Positions 1 to 8,813 are shown, counted from the first letter of the stretch. The stretch: 35,464 nucleotides of DNA from an uncultured Coriobacteriaceae bacterium (GCA_902788705.1 CADALE010000024.1:1-35464), one strand, 5' to 3'. Numbers and translations: made by a program. The notes: generated from the letters alone by a model not told the origin.

Positions 1-925
1 GGCTCCAACGGCACGGCCTACGGCGAGGGGCCGCTTTTGTGGCAGCTTGCCTATCCGCACTTGGTGTTGCGCGCCTACCAGTTCTACGGCAGTCGCGACT
101 TGGTTGAGCAGGAGTGGCCACACGTCAAGAAGCTCGTAGACTACCTGCTTGCTTGGGACCCGGCAGAGCTCGCGGCCCATTGCTTGGGAGACCATGGATC
201 CGTGGTGACGAGCGAAAGCTTCAAGACTGGTACGCCTGACAAGGAGCTGGTGGGATGGTGCACTATTGCGCGCTTTGCCCGGGCCGCGGCTCGCTTCGAA
301 GAGATTCTTGGGGTGCCTTCCTCGGGCTATGACGTGCGCTACGACGAGCTGCGCGAACAGATTCGTGCACGCTTTGCGCACGATGACGGTAGCTGGGGCG
401 ATGGCACGCAGACGGGGCTGGCCTTTACGGCTGACCTAGGCCTTGCTGATGAGCAAGCGCTTGCTGATCGGCTGGCAGCCCAGATTGCCGAGGAAGATGG
501 CGTGCTCACCACGGGCATCTTCGGCACGACGCTGGCCTTTGGTGGAGGCGTGGCTCACGCGCGATAAGGCGCCCAGCTATAAGGCCATGCTAGCGAGTGG
601 CAACAAGGCACTTGCCGAGCAGTTCGTCATGTTCCTCTCGTCGTACAACCATGCGATGTTCAGCAGCTACCTGCAATGGTTCTACCAGGGCCTGGGGGGC
701 ATTCGCGTTGCCGATGACGCCGTGAGCGCCAACCACATCGAGCTGCGGCCGTACTTCAGCCCGCTTACCGACGAGGTGAGCTGCTCGTTCGTGACACGAC
801 ATGGCGAGATCCGCACGGCGTGGACGCGTGACGAGCGGGGAGCTGTGACCTTCTCTTATGCGGTGCCGCAGGGCATTGAGGTGTCAGTAGAGGTGCCCGA
901 GGGTGTAGAAGTAGTGCGACTTTAG
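1..925 (+). pseudogene. Alpha-L-rhamnosidase (GH78-type) C-terminal remnant, frameshifted and 5'-cut by the window edge
   Basis: Reading is open from base 1 (GSNGTAYGEGPLLWQLAYPH) to a stop at 565-567. A second frame then carries the family-like continuation (LTRDKAPSYKAMLASG, then SSYLQWFYQGLGGIRV) to the stop at 923-925. The order of motifs (six-hairpin helices, GDGTQTGLAFTADLGL, LTTGIFGT, and the final beta-sandwich HIELRPYFSPL) fits the catalytic and C-terminal domains of GH78 alpha-L-rhamnosidases, which release rhamnose from plant glycosides. Between GIFGT (about 517-531) and LTRDK (about 554) the family normally has roughly ten more residues. The break therefore looks like a small deletion of a length not divisible by three, not a single-base slip. 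The intact upstream part is outside the window. Family call fairly sure; the alternative is a sequencing or assembly error. Confidence 0.72.
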
Positions 926-942
926 AAAAAGTGAACTGACCA

Positions 943-954
943 TACCATCTGGTA
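943..954. promoter_or_regulatory. Small palindrome upstream of PTS permease 1 (possible operator)
   Basis: TACCA-TC-TGGTA is a 12-bp palindrome. Two more TGGTA words follow at 982-986 and 1017-1021, flanking the likely promoter. They could be regulator half-sites. The LacI-type half-site TTAGTAA found at the neighbouring operons is not present here. Weak evidence. Confidence 0.25.
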
Positions 955-986
955 AGAAGTCATAGTGTCGATGCCACATTTTGGTA

Positions 987-1016
987 TTGTCGCAGTTATT
1001 AGGCGCAAATTATAGT
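987..1016 (+). promoter_or_regulatory. Probable sigma-70 promoter of PTS permease 1
   Basis: TTGTCG (987-992) and TATAGT (1011-1016) are separated by 18 bp and lie 54 bp before the start codon, in an AT-richer patch of otherwise GC-rich DNA. Confidence 0.45.
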
Positions 1017-1069
1017 TGGTAACAGCAAGTCGGAAAGACAGGCTCACCAACAGAAGGAAGGAAACGGAA

Positions 1070-2482
1070 ATGGCAGACAACAAGCAGATCGCCACAGACG
1101 TGCTCGCGGCCGTCGGCGGCAAGGAGAACGTGACCAAGGTCATCCACTGCATGACCCGCCTGCGCTTCAACCTGGTTGACGACACCATCCCCAACGATGA
1201 CGAGGTCAAGGCAATCAAGGGCGTCCTCGGCGTCATGAGGCAGGGTGGCATGTACCAGGTCATCATCGGCACCAACGTCCCGCAGGTGTACGAGGCGCTC
1301 TGCGCCGAGGGCGGCTTCACGGCCAAGCCCGCGATTGATGAGAACCCCGACGGGGCTCCTGCCAAGTTTGAGTGGACGCCCAAGAACGTCTTCGACGCGG
1401 TGCTCAACTACCTCTCCGGCTCGGTTGTCCCGCTGGTTCCCGTCCTGATGACCGCCGGTCTCTTCAAGACCCTCGGCGCCGTCTTTGGCCCCACGTTCCT
1501 CAACCTGGTGCCCGCCGACAGCTCGCTCGTCTTCCTGTGCGACATGCTGTATAACGCCGGCTTCTACTTCATGCCCATCCTCGCCGGCTTCACCGCTTCG
1601 CAGAAGCTTGGTGCCAACCCGTACCTCGGCGCAATGCTTGGCGCCATCCTCCTCGAGCCCAGCTTCGCGGCCATGGTGGGCACCGAGAACACCCTGTCCT
1701 TCTTTGGCGCCAACGTCCCCATGCCGCTCTTTGGCTATGGCCAGACGCTCATCCCCATCCTGCTCTGCATCCCCATCTTCGCCTTCCTTGAGAAGAAGAT
1801 CAACGGCTTCATGCCTGGCGCCATCCGCACCGTCTTTGGGCCCTTCCTCACCGTCCTCATCATGATTCCGCTGGAGCTCTACATCCTGGCCCCGCTGGGC
1901 AGCCTGCTTGGCAACGCCGTGGCCACCCTCTTCGAGGTCATCGGCAACTCCCCGCTCGGCTTCCTCGCCATCGCGATCTTCGCCGCCACCTACCCCATGC
2001 TCGTCCTCACCGGCATGCACATCGGCATCATGGGCATCGCCATCGCCAACTTCGGCAACGTGGGCTCCGACGCGATGTTCCTCATGGCCTCCACCGTGCA
2101 GAACTTCACCGCTTCCGCCGTCGGCCTGGCCGTGGCCCTCAAGATGAAGGACCCCGAGAACAAGAGCCTGTGCTGGGGCTACTTCCTGACGCAGTTCTTC
2201 GGTGGTGTGGGCGAGCCCCTGCTCTACGGCGTGTTCCTGCGCTACAAGCGTCCCTGGGTCGGCACCCTCTGCGGTGGCGCCGCGGCAGGCCTCTACGCCG
2301 CCTTCACCCACGTGACCCTGTACACCATGGCCTCCGGCATCTTCTCGCCCCTCGCCTTCGCAGGCGGCAGCCAGGGCAACTTCATCAACGGCTGCATCGC
2401 CATGGCCATCGGCTTCGCCGTCGCCTTCGTGACCACGTGGCTCTTCGGCCTCACCAAGGAGCAGGCCGAGGGCAGGGAGTAA
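1070..2482 (+). CDS. PTS transporter subunit EIIBC, glucose/beta-glucoside family (permease 1)
   Basis: 470 residues. The N-terminal EIIB domain (about 1-90) has the phospho-cysteine motif HCMTRLR with Cys27. The rest is a multi-helix EIIC channel (helices from about residue 105; GMHIGIMGIAIANFG and FGGVGEPLLYGVFLRYKR are typical glucose-superfamily loops). It should import and phosphorylate a sugar or glycoside at the membrane. No EIIA domain is fused, so phosphate must come from a separate EIIA outside the window. I chose the ATG at 1070 because GAAGGAAGGAAACGGAA precedes it and MADNKQIA is shared with the paralogue at 2907. It stands alone between its own promoter and a strong terminator. 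The substrate cannot be read from sequence; the neighbours suggest a plant-type glycoside. Confidence 0.93.
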   Translation: MADNKQIATDVLAAVGGKENVTKVIHCMTRLRFNLVDDTIPNDDEVKAIKGVLGVMRQGGMYQVIIGTNVPQVYEALCAEGGFTAKPAIDENPDGAPAKFEWTPKNVFDAVLNYLSGSVVPLVPVLMTAGLFKTLGAVFGPTFLNLVPADSSLVFLCDMLYNAGFYFMPILAGFTASQKLGANPYLGAMLGAILLEPSFAAMVGTENTLSFFGANVPMPLFGYGQTLIPILLCIPIFAFLEKKINGFMPGAIRTVFGPFLTVLIMIPLELYILAPLGSLLGNAVATLFEVIGNSPLGFLAIAIFAATYPMLVLTGMHIGIMGIAIANFGNVGSDAMFLMASTVQNFTASAVGLAVALKMKDPENKSLCWGYFLTQFFGGVGEPLLYGVFLRYKRPWVGTLCGGAAAGLYAAFTHVTLYTMASGIFSPLAFAGGSQGNFINGCIAMAIGFAVAFVTTWLFGLTKEQAEGRE

Positions 2483-2508
2483 CGCCTCTCGCACAAGCCT
2501 TCCTTCCG

Positions 2509-2543
2509 CCCGCCTCACGTCATCGGCGTGAGGCGGGTTTTTT
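2509..2543 (+). terminator. Rho-independent terminator after PTS permease 1
   Basis: A perfect 11-bp stem, CCCGCCTCACG (2509-2519) with CGTGAGGCGGG (2527-2537), has a 7-nt loop and is followed by six T. Confidence 0.93.
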
Positions 2544-2906
2544 GTTTACTGCCGCATCCGACTCCCCGTGCGTGGGAGGGCAGTAACTTTTTCGACTTTC
2601 CTCTTTTGAAATCGAGTCAGGCCATATACCAGACAATTGTCAGTAGCGAGCTCACAACTGAAGATTTACATAGGAAAAGGAACACAGCGATCATCGGGTC
2701 ATACGGTTACTAAACTGAGTTTATAGATTTAGTAAATCCAAATGCCGAACGCGAGCGAGCTGTATGGGAGAGGCAACAAAACAGCAGGTAAACGGCACTA
2801 TTTTTGAACAACTAGTCGTGTTGTGGGCACCAAGCAGGACTTGTCGAATGTGTCTCATGGTCATAAGGTGAGACTCAATGGAAGGCCACCAACCAAAGGA
2901 GGAAGA
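2544..2906. other. Long regulatory intergenic region before PTS permease 2
   Basis: No convincing gene is seen in these 363 bp, and base composition is clearly AT-richer than the genes. It holds a perfect 10-bp palindrome GACAATTGTC (2632-2641), the LacI-like half-sites at 2707-2735, and a small hairpin GTCTCA/TGAGAC (2852-2857 with 2869-2874) in the likely leader. A strong ribosome-binding site AAAGGAGG (2896-2903) precedes the start. I could not fix a promoter with confidence and see no LicT/SacY-type antiterminator target. Confidence 0.5.
2707..2735. promoter_or_regulatory. Candidate LacI-type operator with widely spaced half-sites
   Basis: TTACTAA (2707-2713) and its inverse TTAGTAA (2729-2735) are separated by 15 bp. 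The same half-sites occur with a 5-bp spacer upstream of the isomerase operon next to the lacI-type gene. The spacing differs by 10 bp, about one helical turn, so both could be read on the same DNA face. Assignment to the LacI regulator at 8973-10010 is inference. Confidence 0.5.
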
Positions 2907-4325
2907 ATGGCCGACAACAAGCAAATCGCCGCTGACGTGCTGCCGCTCGTGGGAGGTGCCGAGAACGTCACCGTCGCCACCAACTGCATGACGCGTCTGC
3001 GCCTCACCCTCAAGGACAACAGCCTGGCTGACCTTGAGGGCCTCAAGAAGGTCAAGGGTGTCCTGGGTGCCCAGTTCTCTGGCGCACAGCTGCAGGTCAT
3101 CATTGGCCAGAACGTGCCCAAGGTCCTGGATGAGTTCATCGCGCTCTCTGGCGTCACGCGTGGCGCCGCCGTTGACGAGAACCTCGACGATGCCCCGGCC
3201 GAGAAGTTCGAGTGGAAGAACCTCGGTAACATCATCCTCGACTACCTGTCCGGCACCATGACCCAGATGATCCCGCTCATGATGGCCGGCGGCCTCTTCC
3301 GCACCATCGCCGTGGTGCTCGGGCCGCAGCTCTTTGGCCTCATCGCCGAGGATAGTGCCACCTACCAGTTCCTGTATCAGACCATCTATGACGCATCCTT
3401 CTACTTCCTGCCCATCTATCTGGGCTGGGCCGCGGCCAAGAAGCTTGGCTGCACGCAGGTCCTGGGACTGTTCATCGGCGGCCTGTTCATCTCGCCGACC
3501 ATCGTTTCTGCGGCTGCTGAGGGTGCCCAGATCTCCGTCTACGGCATTCCCATCGCAGCGGCCAACTATGGTCAGTCGGTCCTGCCCATCATGCTCACCA
3601 TGCCGGTGCTTGCCTTCGTCGAGAAGCGCATCAAGAAGGTCATGCCGGACACGCTCTCCACGGTCTTCACCCCGTTCTGCACCGTCGCCATCACCATTCC
3701 CATCGCTCTCTGCATCATGGGCCCGATCGGCAACATCATCGGTGGCATCCTTGGCAACATCCTCTTTGGCATCGGCAACTCTGGTGGCATCGGCACCCTG
3801 ATTGCCATGGCCGTCATCGGCGCCATCTGGCAGCTCATGGTCGTCGCTGGCATGCACATGCCCATCATCATGCTCGCCATCGTCCAGATCATGGAGCAGG
3901 GCTACGACAAGTGGCTGTTCATCGCCACCAACTGCGCCATGTTCGCCGTGTGGGGCTGCGCGATCGGTGCCTTCCTGCGCATCAAGGAGAAGGACGAGAA
4001 GGGCCTCTGCATGGGCTACATCATCTCCGCCCTGGCTGGCGGCGTGACCGAGCCCGCGCTCTTCGGCGTCGTGATGCGCTGGCGCCGCACCATGCTTGGC
4101 ATGTTTGCGGGTGGCGCTGCTGGCGCTCTCGTCTCGGGCATCCTCGGCGTGACCTACTACATGGCTGGTGGCGGCACCAACCTGCTCATCTTCCTGAACT
4201 ACCTGCAGGGTGGCCCGATGAACGTTGCCTTCGCCGTGATTGGCTGCATCGTCTCCGTGGTGGTGGCCACGATCGTGACCTACCTCTTCGGCTTCTCCAA
4301 TGAGGAGCTTGCAGAGCTTTCCTAA
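2907..4325 (+). CDS. PTS transporter subunit EIIBC, glucose/beta-glucoside family (permease 2)
   Basis: 472 residues, same layout as permease 1: EIIB with TNCMTRLR (Cys27 phosphorylation site) and EIIC helices from about residue 110 (GMHMPIIMLAIVQIMEQG; GGVTEPALFGVVMRWRR). It imports and phosphorylates its sugar in the membrane and needs an EIIA from elsewhere. The ATG at 2907 lies 4 bp behind AAAGGAGG and gives an N-terminus matching the paralogue. An upstream in-frame ATG at 2823 has no such site. It heads a probable operon with two DUF1593 genes and an esterase, separated from them only by a short GC hairpin. This gene, more than permease 1, is therefore the likely supplier of the DUF1593 substrate. 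Confidence 0.93.
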   Translation: MADNKQIAADVLPLVGGAENVTVATNCMTRLRLTLKDNSLADLEGLKKVKGVLGAQFSGAQLQVIIGQNVPKVLDEFIALSGVTRGAAVDENLDDAPAEKFEWKNLGNIILDYLSGTMTQMIPLMMAGGLFRTIAVVLGPQLFGLIAEDSATYQFLYQTIYDASFYFLPIYLGWAAAKKLGCTQVLGLFIGGLFISPTIVSAAAEGAQISVYGIPIAAANYGQSVLPIMLTMPVLAFVEKRIKKVMPDTLSTVFTPFCTVAITIPIALCIMGPIGNIIGGILGNILFGIGNSGGIGTLIAMAVIGAIWQLMVVAGMHMPIIMLAIVQIMEQGYDKWLFIATNCAMFAVWGCAIGAFLRIKEKDEKGLCMGYIISALAGGVTEPALFGVVMRWRRTMLGMFAGGAAGALVSGILGVTYYMAGGGTNLLIFLNYLQGGPMNVAFAVIGCIVSVVVATIVTYLFGFSNEELAELS

Positions 4326-4347
4326 CCACAGCGTCACCCCTTCCTTC

Positions 4348-4380
4348 GGGGCCCGAGCACCGCGGTGCCCGGGCCCCTTT
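4348..4380 (+). terminator. GC-rich intercistronic hairpin between PTS permease 2 and the first DUF1593 gene
   Basis: Arms GGGGCCCG/CGGGCCCC and GCACCG/CGGTGC (4348-4362 with 4363-4377) form a nearly unbroken stem with one mismatch, followed by only TTTCCC. The poor T-tract suggests partial termination or mRNA stabilisation, so that permease and enzymes are made in different amounts. It ends 20 bp before the next start codon. Confidence 0.55.
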
Positions 4381-4399
4381 CCCATAGAGAGGAGATTGC

Positions 4400-5887
4400 A
4401 TGGCTGACCGCCTGGGCAAGACCCGCGTCATCGTGACCACCGACATGGAGGTCGACGACATGAACTCGACCATCCACCTGGCGCTGTACCTGAACGACCT
4501 GGACGTCGAGGCCTTTGTCTACACCTCGTCGCAGTACCACTTCCAGGGCGATGGCGTGCACACGCTGGCCGAGGCCAACCCGCACTGGCGCACCAAGGGC
4601 GTGCGCTCCTACGAGGGCGAGAAGATCTCCGGGCCTGACCCAGAGGCGGGCAAGCTGACGCGGTACCGCCCCTTCCCCGAGGGCTGGATCGAGCGCCTGT
4701 GGGACAACGAGTATCGCGAGGCGTATCCCTACCTCTCGGCCAACGCGGAGGGCTATCCCACGTCCGAGGAGCTGCTGGCGCGCACCTACGTGGGCAACGT
4801 GGCCTTTGAGGGCGACGTGCGGCAGGACACCCCCGGCTCCGACGTGATCAAGCGCGCCATAATGGATGACGACCCGCGCACGCTCTGGCTGCTCTCCTGG
4901 GGCGGCATGAACACCATCGTGCGGGCACTCATGAGCATTGCCGAGGACTGGCAGGGCACGCCCGAGTGGCCCTCCGTGCAGGCCAAGGTGTACCAGAAGG
5001 TGCGCGTGATGGGCGTGATGGACGGCGTGGGCCAGGACAACAGCTGGCTCGACCACGGCGCGCGGCTCTTCCCCGAGCTCACGTTCCTGCGCGTACCCTT
5101 CTCCTACGCCGGCTACGTGGACGCCAAGTTTGCGCAGCCAGACTCCATCGAGCTCTTCAAGGCGCCGTGGCCCGAGCAAAACATCACCACGGGCAACGGC
5201 CCCCTCATGGCGCGCTACATGCTGTATGGCGACGGCAAGCACTACGAGGGCGAGCCCGAGAAGTACCAGTTTGGCGAGCATGCCACGCTTGACTGGGGCA
5301 TCCCGGGCGTGGGGCCGCTCGTCTTTGACGCAGGCGACTTCATGGCCGAGGGAGACTCCATGACCTTCATCCCGCTTTTGCCCTTTGGCCTGCGCGGCGC
5401 GACCGATCAGGGCTTTGACACCGTGCTGGGCAAGCTGTTCCGCGACGGGGACCCTGCGCCAGCAGGCTCGCCAAGCTTCACGAGCATGGCCGACGCCTTC
5501 AAGCCCAAGACCACCAACCTCAACCCCTTCCTGCGTGCCTTCCAGGAGGACTTTGCCGCACGGGCCCAGTGGTGCGCGCACGAGCCGGCTGCATGCAACC
5601 ATGCGCCCGTCATCACGGACGTGTGCCCCGACGTCACGGTGGCGGCAGGGGAGACCGTGCACCTTACTGCCGCGGCAAGCGACCCCGACGGCGACGAGCT
5701 GTGCTGCCGCTGGAGCCTGTTTGCGGCCGATGGCACGGCAGCGTGGGAAGAGGCGTCGCTGCAGGCAAACTTCGCGGTGCCTGCGGATGCTGCGCCTGGC
5801 GCACATTACGTGCTTACGCTTACCGTCCGCGACAAGGCTGCTCGTCCCATGACCTCTTATGCGCAGGTTGGCGTTACCGTTAGGTAA
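4400..5887 (+). CDS. DUF1593 protein (Sde182-like, nucleoside-hydrolase fold), paralogue 1
   Basis: 495 residues without signal peptide or membrane segment, so probably cytoplasmic. The N-terminal domain opens with VTTDMEVDD (Asp15, Glu17, Asp19, Asp20), the DUF1593 version of the Ca-binding DxDxxxDD signature of nucleoside hydrolases. DDDPRTLWLLSWGG and NTIVRAL follow. After about residue 395 there is a C-terminal Ig/PKD-like domain (NHAPVITDV, DPDGDELCCRW). The other two paralogues carry GDSPSFxYL and a GGWGGRF-type motif; here the region reads GDSMTFIPLLPFG and then VLGKLF, so that motif is lost and the specificity probably differs. GAGAGGAG precedes the ATG. DUF1593 functions are poorly known; hydrolysis of a furanosidic bond is inferred from fold and context. 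Confidence 0.85.
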   Translation: MADRLGKTRVIVTTDMEVDDMNSTIHLALYLNDLDVEAFVYTSSQYHFQGDGVHTLAEANPHWRTKGVRSYEGEKISGPDPEAGKLTRYRPFPEGWIERLWDNEYREAYPYLSANAEGYPTSEELLARTYVGNVAFEGDVRQDTPGSDVIKRAIMDDDPRTLWLLSWGGMNTIVRALMSIAEDWQGTPEWPSVQAKVYQKVRVMGVMDGVGQDNSWLDHGARLFPELTFLRVPFSYAGYVDAKFAQPDSIELFKAPWPEQNITTGNGPLMARYMLYGDGKHYEGEPEKYQFGEHATLDWGIPGVGPLVFDAGDFMAEGDSMTFIPLLPFGLRGATDQGFDTVLGKLFRDGDPAPAGSPSFTSMADAFKPKTTNLNPFLRAFQEDFAARAQWCAHEPAACNHAPVITDVCPDVTVAAGETVHLTAAASDPDGDELCCRWSLFAADGTAAWEEASLQANFAVPADAAPGAHYVLTLTVRDKAARPMTSYAQVGVTVR

Positions 5888-5911
5888 GAGGGCCATCAGG
5901 GAAGGAGTGCC

Positions 5912-7402
5912 ATGGCTGCGGAGCTCACGACGCGCACGATGCGACAGAAGGCGCGGACGGTCATCACGACCGACGGCGAGGTGGACGACCAGGACTCGTT
6001 CATCCGCGCGCTGCTATACGCCAACGACATGGACATCGCGGGCATCGTGCTGACCAGCTCGGTCTTCCACTATGCGGGGGACGAGGCCAGGGGCATTGTG
6101 CCGTACCGTTGGACGGGCAGCACGTGGCCACTCGAGTTCATTGATGCCTATGCCCAGGTCTACCCCAACCTGGCGCAGCATGACCCTGCCTATCCCACGC
6201 CCGACTACCTGCGGTCGGTCTACAAGGTGGGCAACGTGTCGTACAAGGGCGAGATGAGCCAGGTCACGGAGGGCAGCCGCTTTCTTGAGCAGCTGTTTTT
6301 GGATGACGACCCGCGCACGCTGTACGTGCAGACCTGGGGTGGCACCAACACGACGGCCCGTGCGCTCAAGTCCATCGAGGAGCGCTATGCGGGCACTCCC
6401 GAATGGGGGGCCGTGCAGGCCAAGGTGTATGGCAAGCTGGTGCTTTACATCATCCTCGACCAAGACGAGAGCTATGCCAACTATATCGCTCCGCATTGGC
6501 CCAATCTGCAGGTGCTGGTTGACGCCAGCAGCTTCTGGCACTTTGCGTACCTGTGGAAGCAGCACCCCGCACCGCTCATCAAGAGCTTAGGTGCCGCCTG
6601 GCATCGCCAAAACGTGCTGGGCGACCATGGTCCGCTGATGGCGCGTTATGCGCTTATGGGCGACGGAAAGACCATGCCAGGCGAGCTTGACGACGAGCAG
6701 CGTGGCTGGGACGCCTACCTTGCGGCAAACCCTGGCTATCAGCGCTACGACTTCATCAGCGAGGGCGACTCCCCAAGCTTCTTCTACCTGCTGCAGCCGG
6801 GTCTGCGTGCGCTGGAAGACCCGACCTTTGGGGGCTGGGGCGGCCGCTTTGGTGCGGACCACAAGAACACGGTGGGGGACTATGACCCTTACACAGGGCG
6901 CTACGAGGCAAGCTATACCCTCATGCGCTGGGTTGACGACATCCAGGCAGACTTTGCGGCACGCGTTGACTGGTGCACCGCGGAGCGCTTTCAGGACGCC
7001 AACCATGCGCCGTCCGTCCAGGTGCTCGAGGGCATTGACGTGACGGCGGCGCCGGGCCAGCGCGTGACGCTGACGGCCCGCGGTGACGACCCAGACGGCG
7101 ATGCGCTGTCGTACCGTTGGTGGCACTACTTTGAGGCGGACACGTATGCCAATGGCCACGACCCCGTACAGCTGCACGACGACGTTCATGCCGCGACGGG
7201 CTTCCTGATTGACCGCAGCGCGGACGCACCGGCGGGCAAGCAGGACGCCCTCGTGCTTGAGGACGCAAACAAACCGCAGGTCAGCTTTGTGGTGCCCGCA
7301 GATGCGCAGCCAGGCGACACCATTCATCTCATTGCGCAGGTGCAAGACGACGGTGCGCATGGCCTCAAGGGCTACCAGCGCGTCGTCATAACGGCTAGAT
7401 AG
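5912..7402 (+). CDS. DUF1593 protein (Sde182-like, nucleoside-hydrolase fold), paralogue 2
   Basis: 496 residues, no secretion signal. The metal-site motif is TTDGEVDD (Asp21, Glu23, Asp25, Asp26). LDDDPRTLYVQTWGGTNT and ISEGDSPSFFYLLQPG followed by GGWGGRFG complete the canonical DUF1593 domain. The C-terminal Ig-like domain begins near NHAPSVQVLEG (about residue 365) and carries DPDGDALSYRWW. It starts 24 bp after paralogue 1 behind GGGAAGGAG, so the two are co-translated. Family assignment is firm; the enzymatic role, probably glycosidic-bond hydrolysis in the cytoplasm on a PTS-delivered substrate, is inferred. Confidence 0.87.
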   Translation: MAAELTTRTMRQKARTVITTDGEVDDQDSFIRALLYANDMDIAGIVLTSSVFHYAGDEARGIVPYRWTGSTWPLEFIDAYAQVYPNLAQHDPAYPTPDYLRSVYKVGNVSYKGEMSQVTEGSRFLEQLFLDDDPRTLYVQTWGGTNTTARALKSIEERYAGTPEWGAVQAKVYGKLVLYIILDQDESYANYIAPHWPNLQVLVDASSFWHFAYLWKQHPAPLIKSLGAAWHRQNVLGDHGPLMARYALMGDGKTMPGELDDEQRGWDAYLAANPGYQRYDFISEGDSPSFFYLLQPGLRALEDPTFGGWGGRFGADHKNTVGDYDPYTGRYEASYTLMRWVDDIQADFAARVDWCTAERFQDANHAPSVQVLEGIDVTAAPGQRVTLTARGDDPDGDALSYRWWHYFEADTYANGHDPVQLHDDVHAATGFLIDRSADAPAGKQDALVLEDANKPQVSFVVPADAQPGDTIHLIAQVQDDGAHGLKGYQRVVITAR

Positions 7403-7443
7403 CTCAGCAACAGGTGTTTTCAAAGCGGGAAGGAGACTTAAGC

Positions 7444-8742
7444 ATGGCACAGTACAAGACCTTTACGACGTGCACGGACATGGGGCCCGTGGTGAGCAAG
7501 CTCATCCTCGAGCTGCCCGCGACCGCGCGTGCCAACGACGTGACTGCGGGTTCGTTCAGCGTGTATGCGGAGCGCATGGACCTTGAGCAGGGGGGCATCG
7601 CGCTTGCGGCCGAGCATCGCGGAGGACCGCTGCTGCCCTCCCGCGGCTACGTTGACGTGCTTGCTGCCTACGTGTGCGACGAGAAGGGCAACGCCGTCGA
7701 GGCGGGCACCTACGTGGCGCTGGAGCTTACCGAGTGCCGCCTCACCAAGCGCATCGACGGCGACGTGATGCGCGGCTACATCCGCGGTATGGAGTACCGC
7801 GTGACGCAGCTGAGGTCGATTCCCGCCGAGACGCCCGGTGACGCGCCGGTGGTGGGCCTCGTCTTCGACGAGTGTGCCGGCGACGTATGCCCGGCGCTTG
7901 ACGGCTGGAGCCTTGACGGCGTGGGCACCTTTGCGGGCGTCGAAATGAACTACGCCTGGTTCGAGCCCAACGTGGCGGCCATCAACGCCTTCCGCGCCCT
8001 GCCAGGCTTCTTCCATCAGGATCCGCTGCCGCAGAAGCTACCGCTGCTGCTGTGGCTGCATGGCGCGGGCGAGGGGCAGGAGCCCTATCGCACCGTATGC
8101 GGCAACAAGGTGACCGCGCTCAGTGGCCCCGACATCCAGGGCAAGCTGGGCGGCGCCGCATGGGTGCTGGCACCCTCCAGCCCCACGTTCTGGATGGATC
8201 CGGACGGCAAGGGCCAGCTGGTGGACGACAACCAGAGCTTCTACACCGAGGCGCTGAAGGCCCTTGTCGACGAGTTCGTTGCCGCCCATGCCGACGCCGT
8301 CGACACCAAGCGCATCTATGTGGGAGGGCTCTCCAACGGCGGCTTTATGACCTGTCGCCTCATCACCGAGTATCCTGGGTTCTTTGCCGCTGCGGTGCCG
8401 GTGTGCGCGCCGTGGGTGGGCGACCTTGCCACCGACGAGGAGTTTGCCGCCATGGCGAAGACCCCCATGTGGTGGGTCCAGTCGGACGACGACCCCATCG
8501 TGCCGGTGGCCACGCACTTCAAGCCCTCGTGGGAGCGCCTGGTCAAGGCGGGTGCGCAGGACCTGCACGCCACCTACTTCGACCACATAGTCGACGCGAA
8601 CGGCGCGCCGCTCATCGGCCACTTCGTGTGGGTGCAGGCCTACAATGACGAGCCCAAGACGGACCTGGACGGCAGCCTCGTTTGCTGGGACGGCTTCCCG
8701 GTCACCCTCTGGCAGTGGGTGGGCAAGCACAGTTTGGCATAG
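7444..8742 (+). CDS. Cytoplasmic alpha/beta-hydrolase esterase (PHB-depolymerase/COG4099-like)
   Basis: 432 residues. The N-terminal ~180 residues look like an all-beta accessory domain. The catalytic domain begins around LPLLLWLHGAGEG. The nucleophile elbow is GGLSNGG with Ser297; the acid is probably in QSDDDPIVP and the histidine in LIGHFVWV. No signal peptide is seen, unlike most secreted relatives, so the substrate should be inside the cell. The ATG at 7444 is preferred over 7414 because GGGAAGGAG lies just before it. It is the last gene of the operon (41 bp after the DUF1593 gene). A sensible role is removal of acyl groups from an imported glycoside; a peptidase role is the main alternative. 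Confidence 0.8.
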   Translation: MAQYKTFTTCTDMGPVVSKLILELPATARANDVTAGSFSVYAERMDLEQGGIALAAEHRGGPLLPSRGYVDVLAAYVCDEKGNAVEAGTYVALELTECRLTKRIDGDVMRGYIRGMEYRVTQLRSIPAETPGDAPVVGLVFDECAGDVCPALDGWSLDGVGTFAGVEMNYAWFEPNVAAINAFRALPGFFHQDPLPQKLPLLLWLHGAGEGQEPYRTVCGNKVTALSGPDIQGKLGGAAWVLAPSSPTFWMDPDGKGQLVDDNQSFYTEALKALVDEFVAAHADAVDTKRIYVGGLSNGGFMTCRLITEYPGFFAAAVPVCAPWVGDLATDEEFAAMAKTPMWWVQSDDDPIVPVATHFKPSWERLVKAGAQDLHATYFDHIVDANGAPLIGHFVWVQAYNDEPKTDLDGSLVCWDGFPVTLWQWVGKHSLA

Positions 8743-8754
8743 GCACGGATGTGT

Positions 8755-8782
8755 CCTCTCGGAAGCTTCGGCTTTCGGGAGG
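8755..8782 (+). terminator. UUCG-loop hairpin after the esterase gene
   Basis: CCTCTCGGAAGC and GCTTTCGGGAGG (two G-T pairs) close a TTCG tetraloop 13 bp after the stop codon. There is no T-tract, so it may stabilise the 3' end more than terminate. Confidence 0.5.
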
Positions 8783-8813
8783 CTGGGCTGGCGGCTCACA
8801 CGTTCATGCTCCC

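Noticed and set aside
1010..2518. Open minus-strand frame of about 500 codons opposite PTS permease 1
   Set aside because: It is a GC-rich antisense shadow: low-complexity, rich in Gly, His, Glu and Ala, without any family motif, while the plus strand has a clear EIIBC.
2823..2906. Upstream start of PTS permease 2
   Set aside because: The extra 28 residues are not EIIB-like, and the paralogue begins with the same MADNKQIA as the start at 2907.
2721..5896. Long minus-strand frames opposite PTS permease 2 and DUF1593 paralogue 1
   Set aside because: Same shadow effect; both sense strands code for recognisable proteins with ribosome-binding sites.
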